From positions 62,001 through 126,000 of the forward strand of contig OZ245326.1 of NCBI GenBank assembly GCA_965225915.1: a DNA stretch of 64,000 nt, read 5' to 3'. Position numbers and translations under genes: made by a program. Source of the stretch: JAAXHH01 sp965225915. Lineage in GTDB: Bacteria; JAAXHH01. The notes under the pieces were generated by a model. The model searched no databases. It was not told the origin of the DNA and worked only from the letters and a program-made list of their open reading frames with translations. Shown piece after piece: positions 26,226 to 35,621 of the stretch; within the stretch, counting starts at the first letter, position 1; every line of letters begins with the position of its first letter.

Positions 26226-27935
26226 TCAGGAAACGGCGCCCGCATCTCGCAACCGCTTCACGATCGCCGCGTGTCCGTACCGTTCGGCCCAGGCGAGGGG
26301 AGTCGTCCAGGGTTCCCCATCGGGCTGAGGTTCCGCGCCGTGTTGTAGATACAGATCGACCAGCTCTTCGCGGCCCCAGCGGGACGCCCAGGCCAGGGGC
26401 GTGGAATGGAGCAGCGTGTCTTTTGCGTCAAGGGAAGTGCCGTATTCGAGAAACATCCGCGCGAAACCGGCACGCTCGTCATCCGTTAAAACCGGCTCGT
26501 CCCAGACGATGCCGGTGGCCGCGACATGGTGTAGAAACGATGTATTCCGCCGCCCCTTCACGTTCGGGTCCACGCCCTGATCCAGAAACATCCGTACTAT
26601 CTCGGGAAAGACAGAACGATCGAAATCCCTGTATTTACGGTGAGGGCAACAAGGCCAGATCCGAATAGGCTGGACGATCAAACTGTACCAGCGGGGATCA
26701 TTCGGAGCCAAGTCGATTCTCCGCAGGCACACGCCGACCACGCTGGGATCTCCGCCGCAGGCGGCTCCCCACAGGATGTTCTCCACCAGTTCGGGTTTCA
26801 GATTCAGTGCCATGACCGCGGCGGAAGTATCGCATTCCAGGGCCGCTCCTTCGGGGGTCATGGATCCACCGTACCGATAAAGCAGCCGCTTCATGCGGTC
26901 GTCCCTGTTGTTGTAGGCTCGGCTCATGGGATCGCCGGAAGCGTAGACACTGGCATTGGCGTCCGCACCCCTTTCGAGCAGCAACTGCGCGATGTCGTAC
27001 ATCCCGTCGCCGGCCGCGATCCACAACGGTTCGCCCCAGTTGTAAGTCTCCTTCTCGAGAGACTGTATGCGATACCGCTGATTCGGATCCATACCGAGAT
27101 CGAGCAGCAGCTTCACCATGTCGTACCGATTGTGCCGGACGGCATTCTCCAGCAGGTGGGATTCGGATTCGATATTGGGTTCGAACAGGGTGGGGTGGCT
27201 CTCCGCGATCTGGCGTACGGCCTCGATATCTCCCAGCATGACGTTCGTACGAAGACTCCTGGGGGCGCCTGCGGTCATGAGTATTCCGGCGGCCATGAAA
27301 CATCCTTCTGCCAGCCGCCGGTCCGTGGTCGCCGTGTGCTCCACGGCCAACTCGAGCGGAGAACGTTCTTCCAGGTTGGTCTTGCCCGTATCGGCATTTA
27401 ATTGAAGCAGTGCCTGAACCAGGCCGGGATGGCCGTGGCGGGACGCGTGGTGCAGGACCGTATCGCCATGCTCGTCGCAGGCATCCACCAGTTCGGGGGA
27501 TTTATGAATATCCCGGATCGCGCCTTCCACGTCGCCAGCCGCCACCATCTCGGCGAGCAGCACGACATCTGGTGAAACAGTCAGGTTAGGACACAGATTC
27601 GCTTCGCGCCGACGCTCCAGTTCCCCGTTGATCACTTCGATGATATCATTGAAACCGCGATCCCTGGCCATGACCAGGGGCGTGGAAGCAGTCCTGTGAG
27701 GATATACACCCTGGTTCGGGTCGGCGCCGGCGGCCATGAGCGCCGTAACCGCTTCCGCGTGACGGTTGATCACGGCGTGATGAAGAGCACGGTGCTCGTC
27801 GTAGGACGCTGTGTCTACACCCACCAGGTGTGACGCAACTGCCAGGATCGTGTTGATACGTTCCACATCACCATCGGCCGACGCCTCGCAAAGCTCGGCC
27901 ACGGTAAAGGCACCGGGAACAGACCCATTTTCCAT
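26226..27935 (-). CDS. Ankyrin-repeat protein, 569 residues
   Basis: Ankyrin repeats run along most of the length: HRALHHAVINRHAEAVTALM, GDTVLHHASRHGHPGLVQAL, then ENAVRHNRYDMVKLLLDLGM and TPLAWASRWGREELVDLYLQ. The N-terminal half aligns by eye with the protein at 40741-42441 (RGFNDIIEVI / RGFNDVVEII; DACDEHGDTVLHHAS / DRADADGNNGLHLGV), so the two are paralogues. No signal peptide or enzymatic domain is present; it is probably a cytoplasmic binding protein. The start has a good site (GAGGAAGAA) that overlaps the end of the broken SRPBCC gene two bases upstream, indicating an operon. Confidence 0.85.
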   Translation of the reverse strand: MENGSVPGAFTVAELCEASADGDVERINTILAVASHLVGVDTASYDEHRALHHAVINRHAEAVTALMAAGADPNQGVYPHRTASTPLVMARDRGFNDIIEVINGELERRREANLCPNLTVSPDVVLLAEMVAAGDVEGAIRDIHKSPELVDACDEHGDTVLHHASRHGHPGLVQALLQLNADTGKTNLEERSPLELAVEHTATTDRRLAEGCFMAAGILMTAGAPRSLRTNVMLGDIEAVRQIAESHPTLFEPNIESESHLLENAVRHNRYDMVKLLLDLGMDPNQRYRIQSLEKETYNWGEPLWIAAGDGMYDIAQLLLERGADANASVYASGDPMSRAYNNRDDRMKRLLYRYGGSMTPEGAALECDTSAAVMALNLKPELVENILWGAACGGDPSVVGVCLRRIDLAPNDPRWYSLIVQPIRIWPCCPHRKYRDFDRSVFPEIVRMFLDQGVDPNVKGRRNTSFLHHVAATGIVWDEPVLTDDERAGFARMFLEYGTSLDAKDTLLHSTPLAWASRWGREELVDLYLQHGAEPQPDGEPWTTPLAWAERYGHAAIVKRLRDAGAVS

Positions 27936-27937
27936 GA

Positions 27938-28331
27938 TTATTCTTCCTCGATAGCGTCGCGGGGCCTCCCGCCCAGGTGGCCGTAACGATCCGTATATAC
28001 CTTCATTAGATCGTCGTAACGATCGTCCACGGTTTCACCGGCAAGGTATGGCCCCAGGTGATCGATGAATGCATGCCATCCGGCGGCAAATCCCATCAGG
28101 ATGTCGGGGGTAACGTGGGAAGCAGACTACACCCTCCAGGTTGCCTTCCGATTTGAAATCCACGAACATCCTGCCGCCGATTCGCCCATCAAGTGTGGTC
28201 TCGTACTTCATCCAGGCGGAAATCCCTTCTGCCGTCGTGACAGCCTTCCATACGTGCTCTACAGGGAACGGATACTCCCGTTCGATCTCGATGCAATACC
28301 CTTCGTTAATCGTAGCCAACGAGTTATTCAT
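27938..28331 (-). pseudogene. SRPBCC / AHSA1-like protein, internal deletion and frameshift
   Basis: The N-terminal half (EREYPFPVEHVWKAVTTAEG, ISAWMKYETTLDGRIGGRMF) and the C-terminal helix (VTPDILMGFAAGWHAFIDHL, then AGETVDDRYDDLMKVYTDRY) of an activator-of-Hsp90-type START-like domain are both present. They lie in different frames, and about 60 residues of the central beta-sheet are missing near 28130. The protein cannot fold as usual. Its TAA stop lies within the ribosome-binding region of the ankyrin gene that follows. Confidence 0.75.
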
Positions 28332-28541
28332 AGCGGACTTGTAGATACTGTGTCACCCCATCGGGTTGACGTTACTGTAAATCGTCAGATGCGCAGACTG
28401 CAGACCTTCAAAAACCTTCAAAATCCTGTGCTTCGGAATGCTGCGGTTGAGCCAGGCAAACCTGCTGGCGTGTTCACGTTTGTATTGACAGTTTCTGGTG
28501 GCGGTACTAATCATGTTTCGTTGTTATTATGGGAGATATAG

Positions 28542-29336
28542 ATGCGATTAGACAAGGAAAAACAGTGGATCGGCGCCGTGTATGCCGAAGATCTCGAGCT
28601 CATGGCCGAAATGCTGTCGGAGCAACCGTCGCTGGCCGATTTCAGCCATGTAGCGTTCGACGATCCCTACCGTAAAAACGGCTTCCCCGTCGCCACCCTG
28701 GCCTTTGCCGTGTGTGGGCCGCCGCAACAGCAGATTGATTGGCGCCACGTCGAGCGTAGGATCAACTTCGACATGGTGAAACTTCTGGTTGAAGCAGGGG
28801 CCGACCCCAATATTGAAAACATCCATGGCCGGCCGCTATGCATTTGCCGTGAAGAACATATCGCACGGTACCTGATCGATCACGGCGCTGACATCAACCA
28901 GTGGCACGGCAACGGCGGCGCGCCAGTCTATTTCGCAGTCTGGCAGATCGATCCCGAACGATTGAAAATGCAGATCCGATTGGGGGCGGATGCTGACCAG
29001 ATCAATCCCCAAAACGGTTCATCCGCGTTTCATTCCGCCGCGGAAGTCAGACCCGGGGACGAGCACCTCGGGGATCACCTGGAAACCATTCGTATACTCA
29101 AAGAAGCCGGCTTGGATCCGAACCACAGGGCGGGAGCCGGCGTACAGTCCGATTGGGGACCGATCTACAACGGGGATACGCCGCTGCATATGGCCGCACA
29201 ACTGAACAGGATAGAAGTGATCGAGGCGCTTATCTCCACTGGCTGCAGTCCAACTCTGACCAACGACAGAAACGAGACACCGCGCGAAGTAGCCGTGAGA
29301 GTGAGCCGGGGCAAAGAAATCACCCGGCTTCTTTAA
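28542..29336 (+). CDS. Ankyrin-repeat protein, 264 residues
   Basis: ATG at 28542 with GGAGA seven bases upstream. Ankyrin repeats are seen as FDMVKLLVEAGADPNIENIH, REEHIARYLIDHGADINQWH, then DTPLHMAAQLNRIEVIEALI. There is no leader or catalytic domain. It is divergently transcribed from the SRPBCC/ankyrin pair across a 210-bp gap in which no gene is visible. Role unknown, presumably protein binding. Confidence 0.85.
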   Translation: MRLDKEKQWIGAVYAEDLELMAEMLSEQPSLADFSHVAFDDPYRKNGFPVATLAFAVCGPPQQQIDWRHVERRINFDMVKLLVEAGADPNIENIHGRPLCICREEHIARYLIDHGADINQWHGNGGAPVYFAVWQIDPERLKMQIRLGADADQINPQNGSSAFHSAAEVRPGDEHLGDHLETIRILKEAGLDPNHRAGAGVQSDWGPIYNGDTPLHMAAQLNRIEVIEALISTGCSPTLTNDRNETPREVAVRVSRGKEITRLL

Positions 29337-29407
29337 ATCTGGCTCAAAGAGACGACTTTCCCCACGTTTTTTTATATAAGAACATCGGCTTGACCCGGTG
29401 GCTGAGC

Positions 29408-29635
29408 ATGAATCTCGAGAAACTGCACCAGGCCGCCGCACTGTCCAGTGACCTGGATGAAACGAAGACGTTTTACGAAGAAACCCTCGGCGCCAGGCTA
29501 TTGGCCTACTTTGATGGTCCACCAGGTCTGTTGTTCTTTGATTTTCTCGGTACGCGGATTCTCTTTGAAAAAGCGGCACCCAGCGTCCAGCGGCGTAGAT
29601 CCGATCGGTACTACGGCCAGGCGATGCATTTCTAA
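29408..29635 (+). pseudogene. VOC-family (glyoxalase-like) protein, N-terminal fragment
   Basis: 75 residues from ATG 29408: LEKLHQAAALSSDLDETKTF, YEETLGARLLAYFDGPPGLL, FFDFLGTRILFEKA. This is the first beta-alpha-beta-beta-beta module of a VOC domain. The second module, with the remaining metal ligands, is missing, and the frame ends in unrelated sequence. A complete protein would be about 125 residues. The ZIP transporter remnant starts 42 bases later. Confidence 0.7.
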
Positions 29636-29676
29636 CCAGGTGGAGCCGCGGTAGGACCGTCCTGTGGGGAAATCCT

Positions 29677-30534
29677 ATGTCCCTGTTGACCTTCAAATTG
29701 GTATCCGCCGTTGCGATCGTCGCCATCGCCGTGATTGGCGGGATGATTCCCCTCTACGTCGCCTGATATGAATCCAGCCAACGGTTTTTCTCGCTGGGAA
29801 ACGCCTTCGCGGGCGGGTTGTTTCTCGGCGTTGGATTCATTCATTTGCTACCGAAGGGTATTGAAAAGCTCCAAGGGGTCACGGATTATCCGCTGGCCGC
29901 GCTACTGGCCGCACTGGGCCTGGGAGCCCTTCTACTGATCGATCGTGTTATCTATGGGGATCACCACGATGCCGACCATGAAGAGAATTCAGCGCAAGAT
30001 TGCATCTACCCCTACGTGCTGCTCGTTCTGCTGTCGATCCATTCCGTCATCGCGGGGATTTCGCTCGGCATCGAATCACACCTGTCGGGTTTGGTCATCA
30101 TATTGCTTGGGATTCTCTGTCATAAGGGATCGGCCGCCTTCGCCCTGATGATAAGTGTACACAGGACCGGGATCGAGAAGATACGGCAGAAACCCATTCT
30201 GGCTGTATTCGTATCGATGACACCGGTGGGCATACTTGTCGGGATAGCGGTCCACATGGCCCTGGAGGAGAGCAAAATGGTCACGACCTTGATCGAAGGT
30301 AGTTTCAACGCCTTTGCTGCGGGTACGTTTATTTACGTCGCGATTGTCAACATAATTGATGCTGAACTGTCCAGACGAAACGTGCGCGTGGCGAAATACG
30401 TGATGAGCGTACTCGCTGGAAGCGACGACCAGCCCATGCCTACGCGGGACCATGACCGCGTGATCAAGTTCGTCCTGGTAATCCTTGGTATCTCGCTGAT
30501 GGCACTGCTGGTGCAGTGGGCGCACGCCCACTGA
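29677..30534 (+). pseudogene. ZIP-family metal transporter with an in-frame TGA
   Basis: Reading from ATG 29677 gives a first transmembrane helix (LVSAVAIVAIAVIGGMIPLY). A TGA follows at 29764-29766, and then the rest of a ZIP protein in the same frame. The rest includes RFFSLGNAFAGGLFLGVGFI, the His-rich loop GDHHDADHEEN, and YVLLVLLSIHSVIAGISLGI with the metal-binding HSVxxGxxLG. It also has ILCHKGSAAFAL and five further helices. The full length would be 285 residues. A single base change explains the stop. A start downstream (TTG 29818) would lose the first helix. ZIP proteins import Zn or Fe. Confidence 0.75.
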
Positions 30535-30617
30535 CCGACGGCAGGAACGCAGGCCGGATGCCAGCAGCCGGAAACCCCGTATGACTCTTTGAGAGGCTGC
30601 GCACTTCACCTGCCAGT

Positions 30618-31664
30618 TCAACCTATGTACACCTTCTCACCCTTCAGGGCACTCTCGTACATGGCGTCGAGCAGCAGCATGAATCGATAGGCGACATCCG
30701 CGTCGACATCGGGATCGACACGACCGGATATAGCCCGTGCAAAGTGCTCGACTTCATGATAGAAGGGTAATCCATCTTTCGGCGGAACCGTGTGGGGCAC
30801 GTCTGATTCGTCTTCGATCTTTCGGCCTGTGAACTTCCCATCCTTCAATTCCCACAGTTGACCATGAGAAAGAGCCCCGTCGCGACCGTACACTTCCACG
30901 ATCGTGGGGGTATCGCAATGCAACCAGCGGGAGCAGTCGATCTGGATGGTCTTACCACCGTCGAATCCCGCCAGGCCCGAGAAATAGTCTTCGGCCGGAC
31001 CTTCCGGTCCATCGTAGAGGGGCTCGACAACGTGCTTGGCGGCAAAAGCCCATTGGGGTTCCGGGCAGCCCATCCACCACCAGGCCAGGTCCAGCTCATG
31101 GGAAGCGTGCTGCCCGAGGGCGCCGCCCTTCTGGCCATACACGTGGGTCCATCCTTCGGGACTGCCAACCAACGCTCTGTGATTGAATTTCAAGAAGATG
31201 CGGGCGTGGTAGGGCTCGCCTATTCTGCCCCGGTTCAACGCGACGCGAATCTGCCGGTTTAAAGGACTGTGCCGCATGAAGTAGCAGAACTGCAACGTCA
31301 CGCCGGCGCGACCGGCCGCTTCCTTGAACTGCAGTATATGCCTGGCGCAGGTAGCGTGTGGTTTCTGAACGAGGACGTGCTTGCCGGCGTCGATAGCATC
31401 GAGGACCATGGGATAGCGGGCGGGTGGGTTGACGGCCAGGAGCACTGCTTCCACCCGATCGTCGGCCAGCAGGTCCTGGTAGGGCCCGTATCTATGCGAA
31501 ACTCCGTCTTCCCGGCCCACTCGGTTTCGGCGCTCTTCGTCCAGGTCGCTCAGGGCTATGACGTCCAGAAGCGTACTGGCCTGGGCCGAACGCAAGCCCA
31601 TGTGACCGGCCCATCCACATCCCACGACACCAAGCCGAATGGGTTCTCTTGAATCCATAGCCAT
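30618..31664 (-). CDS. Gfo/Idh/MocA-family NAD(P)-dependent oxidoreductase
   Basis: 348 residues. A Rossmann fold starts with IRLGVVGCGWAGHMGLRSAQ (GxGxxG), with DLDEER after the second strand. The EKP-type motif is present as VLVQKPHATC with Gln for Glu. The C-terminal alpha/beta domain contains GGALGQHASHELDLAWWWMG, where the conserved His is placed for catalysis. Such enzymes act on sugars or inositols, and the substrate is not determined here. A start at the second Met (MDSREP) is equally possible. It converges on the ZIP gene. Confidence 0.9.
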   Translation of the reverse strand: MAMDSREPIRLGVVGCGWAGHMGLRSAQASTLLDVIALSDLDEERRNRVGREDGVSHRYGPYQDLLADDRVEAVLLAVNPPARYPMVLDAIDAGKHVLVQKPHATCARHILQFKEAAGRAGVTLQFCYFMRHSPLNRQIRVALNRGRIGEPYHARIFLKFNHRALVGSPEGWTHVYGQKGGALGQHASHELDLAWWWMGCPEPQWAFAAKHVVEPLYDGPEGPAEDYFSGLAGFDGGKTIQIDCSRWLHCDTPTIVEVYGRDGALSHGQLWELKDGKFTGRKIEDESDVPHTVPPKDGLPFYHEVEHFARAISGRVDPDVDADVAYRFMLLLDAMYESALKGEKVYIG

Positions 31665-31711
31665 TTATCTGTTATTCTCAGGATGGGTGATCGGTCTGTC
31701 GACAGATAGTT

Positions 31712-32350
31712 CTACGGCGACAACCTTTCGATATGCCACGCACCGCCTGCTTCGCGCGTATATCGAATCCGGTCGTGCAGGCGAAGCTCCCGGCCCTGCC
31801 AGAATTCGAACGCATCGGGAGAAACGCGGAACCCACCCCAGTTTTCTGGGTACGGGACGTCACCCGACGCATACTCCTTTTTTAGCGCTTCGAATCGATC
31901 TTCGAGAAACTTGCGATCAGGAATGACCTCGCTCTGGCTGGAGGCCAGGGCAGCGAGCCGGCTTTCGAAGGGTCTCGAGTGGAAGTAGCCGGAGGATTCA
32001 TCAAGGGAAACCCGGTGAACCGTGCCTGAAATGCGAATCTGCCGTCCGAGCTCACGCCAGTAAAACACCAGCGCTGCCCGGGGGTTCTCCCTCAGGTCCG
32101 CGCTCTTCGCACTCCTGTAATCCGTGTAGAATACGAATCCTCTTTCGTCGACTCCCCGCAGTACGACCATTCTGGCCGAGGGCACGCCGGCCCTCGAAGC
32201 CGTCGCGACGGTCATCACGTCCGCCAGTTCGATCTCCGCATCGACCGCGGTCCGGAACCATATATCGAACTGCTTGAACGGGTCAGCGTCCAGTTCGTCT
32301 TCCTTCAAACCTTCGAATGCGTATTCTCTGCGGAGCGCTTCCAAGTCCAT
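31712..32350 (-). CDS. pdxH: Pyridoxamine 5'-phosphate oxidase
   Basis: 212 residues, the usual length. It oxidises pyridoxamine or pyridoxine 5'-phosphate to pyridoxal 5'-phosphate with FMN. Diagnostic stretches: DPFKQFDIWFRTAVDAEI, ATASRAGVPSARMVVLRGVD, GFVFYTDYRSAKSADLRENP, and the C-terminal NWGGFRVSPDAFEFWQGREL with RLHDRIRY. It is followed on the same strand, 47 bp on, by the Gfo/Idh/MocA gene start. PLP made here would serve the SelA/DgaE-like enzyme at 36711 among others. Confidence 0.95.
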   Translation of the reverse strand: MDLEALRREYAFEGLKEDELDADPFKQFDIWFRTAVDAEIELADVMTVATASRAGVPSARMVVLRGVDERGFVFYTDYRSAKSADLRENPRAALVFYWRELGRQIRISGTVHRVSLDESSGYFHSRPFESRLAALASSQSEVIPDRKFLEDRFEALKKEYASGDVPYPENWGGFRVSPDAFEFWQGRELRLHDRIRYTREAGGAWHIERLSP

Positions 32351-32405
32351 GTGGGGATATCCTGCGCGAATGGGTTCATGTTCATATATGCCCGGATTAA
32401 TCTAG

Positions 32406-32445
32406 ACAGCGTTCGATCTATCGCCACAGCGTTCGATCTATCGCC
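32406..32445. repeat. Perfect 20-bp tandem duplication at a gene end
   Basis: ACAGCGTTCGATCTATCGCC occurs twice in direct succession (32406-32425, 32426-32445). The second copy contains the stop codon of the DUF1761 gene (ends at 32438), so the first copy lies just past the stop. It is a small slippage-type duplication. Confidence 0.9.
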
Positions 32446-32842
32446 ACACGGCAAGGATCGCACCCATCAGCACACTGTAAAGCACGCGATAACCTGATTG
32501 AATCAACCAGAGGTTCACGCCCGTGTCGCCGAATGCGCTGTCTGATGCCATCGCCGTAGCAATGAAACCGATCCCCACCAGGAGCCCAATCACCACACCG
32601 CCGCCCAGTGTCGAGATATTCAATGCACTGATGAACATCGCAAGTACGATCGCCGTGATCAGGGCGGTGAAGAAACTGATGACGAAGGGCGTGGGTGACG
32701 GCTGAATCTGATCCGCTGTTTTTCCCAGCGCGGACAACCAGGCATCTCCGAAAAGCGGTCCGTACCAAAGGCCGCCGAGGGCAAACCCGGCTACCGTCGC
32801 TACGAGTATGGCCAGCCAATTCAGTCCTGATAATTCCAGCAT
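32438..32842 (-). CDS. DUF1761 integral membrane protein
   Basis: 134 residues with four predicted membrane helices: WLAILVATVAGFALGGLWYG, FVISFFTALITAIVLAMFIS, GGVVIGLLVGIGFIATAM, and YRVLYSVLMGAILAVW. The early GxLWYGPLFGxxW pattern (GGLWYGPLFGDAWLSALG) is the hallmark of DUF1761. Function unknown. It lies 24 bp downstream of the GyrI-like gene on the same strand, suggesting co-transcription. Confidence 0.85.
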   Translation of the reverse strand: MLELSGLNWLAILVATVAGFALGGLWYGPLFGDAWLSALGKTADQIQPSPTPFVISFFTALITAIVLAMFISALNISTLGGGVVIGLLVGIGFIATAMASDSAFGDTGVNLWLIQSGYRVLYSVLMGAILAVWR

Positions 32843-32866
32843 TTCTCCTCCTTGTTACACAGGTTA

Positions 32867-33535
32867 CTATTCTACTTCCACAATGGTCCCATCCGATGGT
32901 GCTGTGATGTCCTCATCCAACGGAAGATCCATCACGGGTCTTATTTCATACCTCAGGATGGTTACATATTCTTCCGGGTTTCCCCTGAAAAACATACCCG
33001 GTCCCTTCAGGTATTCTTCCTCGTGGGGGCTCGAGGTTTCATATCCCCTTTCCGAAATAAAGGCTTTCAGCTTCTCTATGGACGGCGTCTCCCGGTCGTA
33101 CGGCCCCACGTGCAACAGTTCGGCGACTTCTCCATATTCCCAGGTCGTAAGCGAAACCGTCATGCCGGATACGGGAGTGTGATCCGGAAGCATCATTACA
33201 GAATCCGGAACGGGAATACCATAGATGCCGTTCCACTCCTCTTTCGGGAGGTCCGGCGACACGGGCCATCGCGCACGGGCCGCGGGAAGTGTCCATCGTT
33301 CCACTCCGTCGGTGCTATAGTACAGATCGAAAAGCAGTTCGAAGACCTTTTCTCCCACGACGTTGGGATCGCCCACCGCCTCGACCACGATCATCTTCTG
33401 GGACGGCCTGGTTGAGATCGCAGGGTTCTTAAGGTGCTCGTACTCGGCAAGGTCCGGTCCTTGCATGGCAAAGTACGCGAGCAGAGCCGCCGCAGCCAGT
33501 AACAACACCAACACGGCCAGGACGATCTTCTTCAT
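32867..33535 (-). CDS. GyrI-like effector-binding domain protein with N-terminal membrane anchor
   Basis: 222 residues. One N-terminal hydrophobic segment (KIVLAVLVLLLAAAALLAYF) may anchor it in the membrane or direct export. The rest is a GyrI-like / SOUL-type domain, seen in MTVSLTTWEYGEVAELLHVG, PYDRETPSIEKLKAFISERG, then SPHEEEYLKGPGM. The family binds small hydrophobic ligands and some members inhibit gyrase. With an anchor, ligand or lipid sensing at the membrane is more likely than gyrase inhibition. Confidence 0.8.
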   Translation of the reverse strand: MKKIVLAVLVLLLAAAALLAYFAMQGPDLAEYEHLKNPAISTRPSQKMIVVEAVGDPNVVGEKVFELLFDLYYSTDGVERWTLPAARARWPVSPDLPKEEWNGIYGIPVPDSVMMLPDHTPVSGMTVSLTTWEYGEVAELLHVGPYDRETPSIEKLKAFISERGYETSSPHEEEYLKGPGMFFRGNPEEYVTILRYEIRPVMDLPLDEDITAPSDGTIVEVE

Positions 33536-33577
33536 TTGCTCTTCGAAAACCCTCTGTTCGATTTTGAAAATAAAAAA

Positions 33578-34747
33578 CTACTGCTTCATTGTCGTTAAAC
33601 CGTGGCGTATGGCACGGCGCCCGTACCGGTCCCGTATGGTGTCCATCGCACGCACGAGACGATCCGACTTTTCGTCGTTTCCATGGAATAGGTCGGTCTG
33701 AATGGGTTCCTCGGGTTTAACCAGGTTACCAACGGCCACGCCAAGCAGCCGAATGCCCGTCCGGCCGTCCCAGACCCCGTCAAACAGTTCCAGGGTCGCC
33801 TTGCCGATTACGAAGTCGTTGTCTGTTGGCGCCACGGCCACCTGTCGCGTCAGTGTCCTGAAATCCCCGAACCTGACCTTGATCCGGATTGTCTTTCCCA
33901 GGCGTCCGTCCTTTCGAAGCCGGCGTCCTACTTTATCGCTCTGGTCCGCCAGAATCCCGTGGCATGCTTCCCGGTCCACCAGGTCCGTACCGAAGGTATT
34001 CTCATGGCTTACCGACTTCGCCTCGTGTCCCGGGAGTACGGGCCGGTCATCCAGTCCCCTGGATATGCTGGCGAAATGAGCACCCGCCGCCATGCCAACC
34101 AGGCGTTGCAGTTCTTCCGAAGTACGTTTCTGTAGTTCCCCGATCGTTCTGAATCCGAGACGATCCAGGCGCTCCTGCATGTCTTTTCCCGCGCCCCAGA
34201 GGCACGAAACGGGCAACGGGGCCAGGAAGTCCTCCACAGCCTCAGGCGGAACGACCACCAGGCCATCGGGCTTGTCCAGATCGGACGCGACTTTGGCCAC
34301 GAATTTGCACGGCGCTACGCCGACGGAAATGGTGAGCCGCGTATCATTGAGCACATCCGCCTTGATTGAACGGGCGATCGTTTCGCCGTCGCCGAATAGT
34401 TGCGACGAACCCGTAACATCCATGAACGCTTCGTCGAGCGAAATGGGTTCAACGAGGGGAGTGTACCGGTGAAACACTTCCTGGACCTGCCGCGAAACTT
34501 CGCCGTAAACTTTTCCCCGGACCGGCAGGAAAGTCCCGTTGGGGCAGAGTTTCCTGGCCGTCATACCGGGCATCGCGGAGTGTACGCCGTATTTACGCGC
34601 CTCGTAAGAACAGGTCGACACGACCGACCGCGGTCCATCTCCGCCCACGATGACCGGCTTGCCGCGCAATTCGGGACGGTCTCGCTGCTCGATGGCCGCG
34701 AAAAAGGCGTCCATGTCCGCGTGCAGTATGGTGCGGGAGTGATTCAC
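33578..34747 (-). CDS. dinB: DNA polymerase IV (Y-family)
   Basis: 389 residues from GTG 34747 (NHSRTILHADMDAFFAAIEQ). The frame is open up to 34969, but the extra N-terminal codons do not resemble the family. Palm motifs are HADMDAFFAAIEQ and PISLDEAFMDVTGS, with the carboxylates of the active site. Helix-hairpin-helix: PVSCLWGAGKDMQERLDRLG. The little finger contains SHENTFGTDL and TLTRQVAVAPTDN. It carries out error-prone translesion synthesis. No ribosome site is obvious before the GTG, so the start is uncertain. Confidence 0.9.
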   Translation of the reverse strand: MNHSRTILHADMDAFFAAIEQRDRPELRGKPVIVGGDGPRSVVSTCSYEARKYGVHSAMPGMTARKLCPNGTFLPVRGKVYGEVSRQVQEVFHRYTPLVEPISLDEAFMDVTGSSQLFGDGETIARSIKADVLNDTRLTISVGVAPCKFVAKVASDLDKPDGLVVVPPEAVEDFLAPLPVSCLWGAGKDMQERLDRLGFRTIGELQKRTSEELQRLVGMAAGAHFASISRGLDDRPVLPGHEAKSVSHENTFGTDLVDREACHGILADQSDKVGRRLRKDGRLGKTIRIKVRFGDFRTLTRQVAVAPTDNDFVIGKATLELFDGVWDGRTGIRLLGVAVGNLVKPEEPIQTDLFHGNDEKSDRLVRAMDTIRDRYGRRAIRHGLTTMKQ

Positions 34748-34983
34748 AATAGTTGGTTTTTTACAGTTCAAAACTGGACGAATGGTGTAGCCGGTTTGGT
34801 TGACCAGATTATACCGTATTGTCAGCGTGTTTTCAAGCGCTTTGTCGAAGAAAGGCAGCCGGCAAAAGCTGTGGAAATTCCGGTGACGCGGGGAGAGTTC
34901 ATTACTACATTCCAGGATGAGGCTGAGAACATATTTGAACAGGTGCTGCGACCATACTGGCCGGGACATTGAAAGGATGAACC

Positions 34984-35595
34984 ATGGTAGACCGCGACGA
35001 CCTGAATCGCGTTTTGATACGGGCCGTGGAAAACGGAGATTTCAAAGGGGTAAAGGCAGCGGTTGAAAGTGGTGCCGAAGTATCGTGCATTACGCCGGCG
35101 CACATACCACCGCTGAAGGAGACCGACGAACATTACGAGATCATGCGATATCTGTTTTCCTCGGGTACCGACGTCAACTACGCCGGATTCGACGAGGGGA
35201 TCCTCATGACGTTCTCCGCCTACCGCGGACAACTGCGGTACCTGCAGCTCTACCTGGAAGCGGGCGCAGACATCAATCTCGCCCAGCCCATGAACGGGGT
35301 GACGGGACTGCACGTGGCGGTCCAGCACAATCTCCCGCAAATTGTACGCTTATTCATTGACCATGGCGCTATCGTAAACCAGGCCTGCCACGACGATGCG
35401 CCGACCACGGACCCCGGCCACGTATACGGGGAAACGGCTCTTCATTTTGCCGCCGCGGGCGCCAGTAAGGAGATCGTACAGATGCTTCTGGATGCCGGGG
35501 CGGACGGTTCCGCGAAATCTTCAAGGGGTGAAACACCCCTGGACTACGCGGTCCGAAATGATCGCCAGGAAGATGTATTGCGGTTGCTCAGGTAG
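34984..35595 (+). CDS. Ankyrin-repeat protein, 203 residues
   Basis: ATG 34984 with AAGGATG upstream. Five or so ankyrin repeats make up the whole protein: LNRVLIRAVENGDFKGVKAA, YEIMRYLFSSGTDVNYAGFD, TGLHVAVQHNLPQIVRLFID, GETALHFAAAGASKEIVQML, GETPLDYAVRNDRQEDVLRL. There is no leader or additional domain. It is the smallest of the eight ankyrin genes. It is divergent from dinB and convergent with sfsA. Confidence 0.9.
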   Translation: MVDRDDLNRVLIRAVENGDFKGVKAAVESGAEVSCITPAHIPPLKETDEHYEIMRYLFSSGTDVNYAGFDEGILMTFSAYRGQLRYLQLYLEAGADINLAQPMNGVTGLHVAVQHNLPQIVRLFIDHGAIVNQACHDDAPTTDPGHVYGETALHFAAAGASKEIVQMLLDAGADGSAKSSRGETPLDYAVRNDRQEDVLRLLR

Positions 35596-35621
35596 TCCAT
35601 CTTGTATTGATCGACGTGGTT

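Noticed and set aside
29764..29766. Selenocysteine codon in the ZIP gene
   Set aside because: No redox site is known at this position and no SECIS-like hairpin was recognised; a nonsense mutation is simpler.
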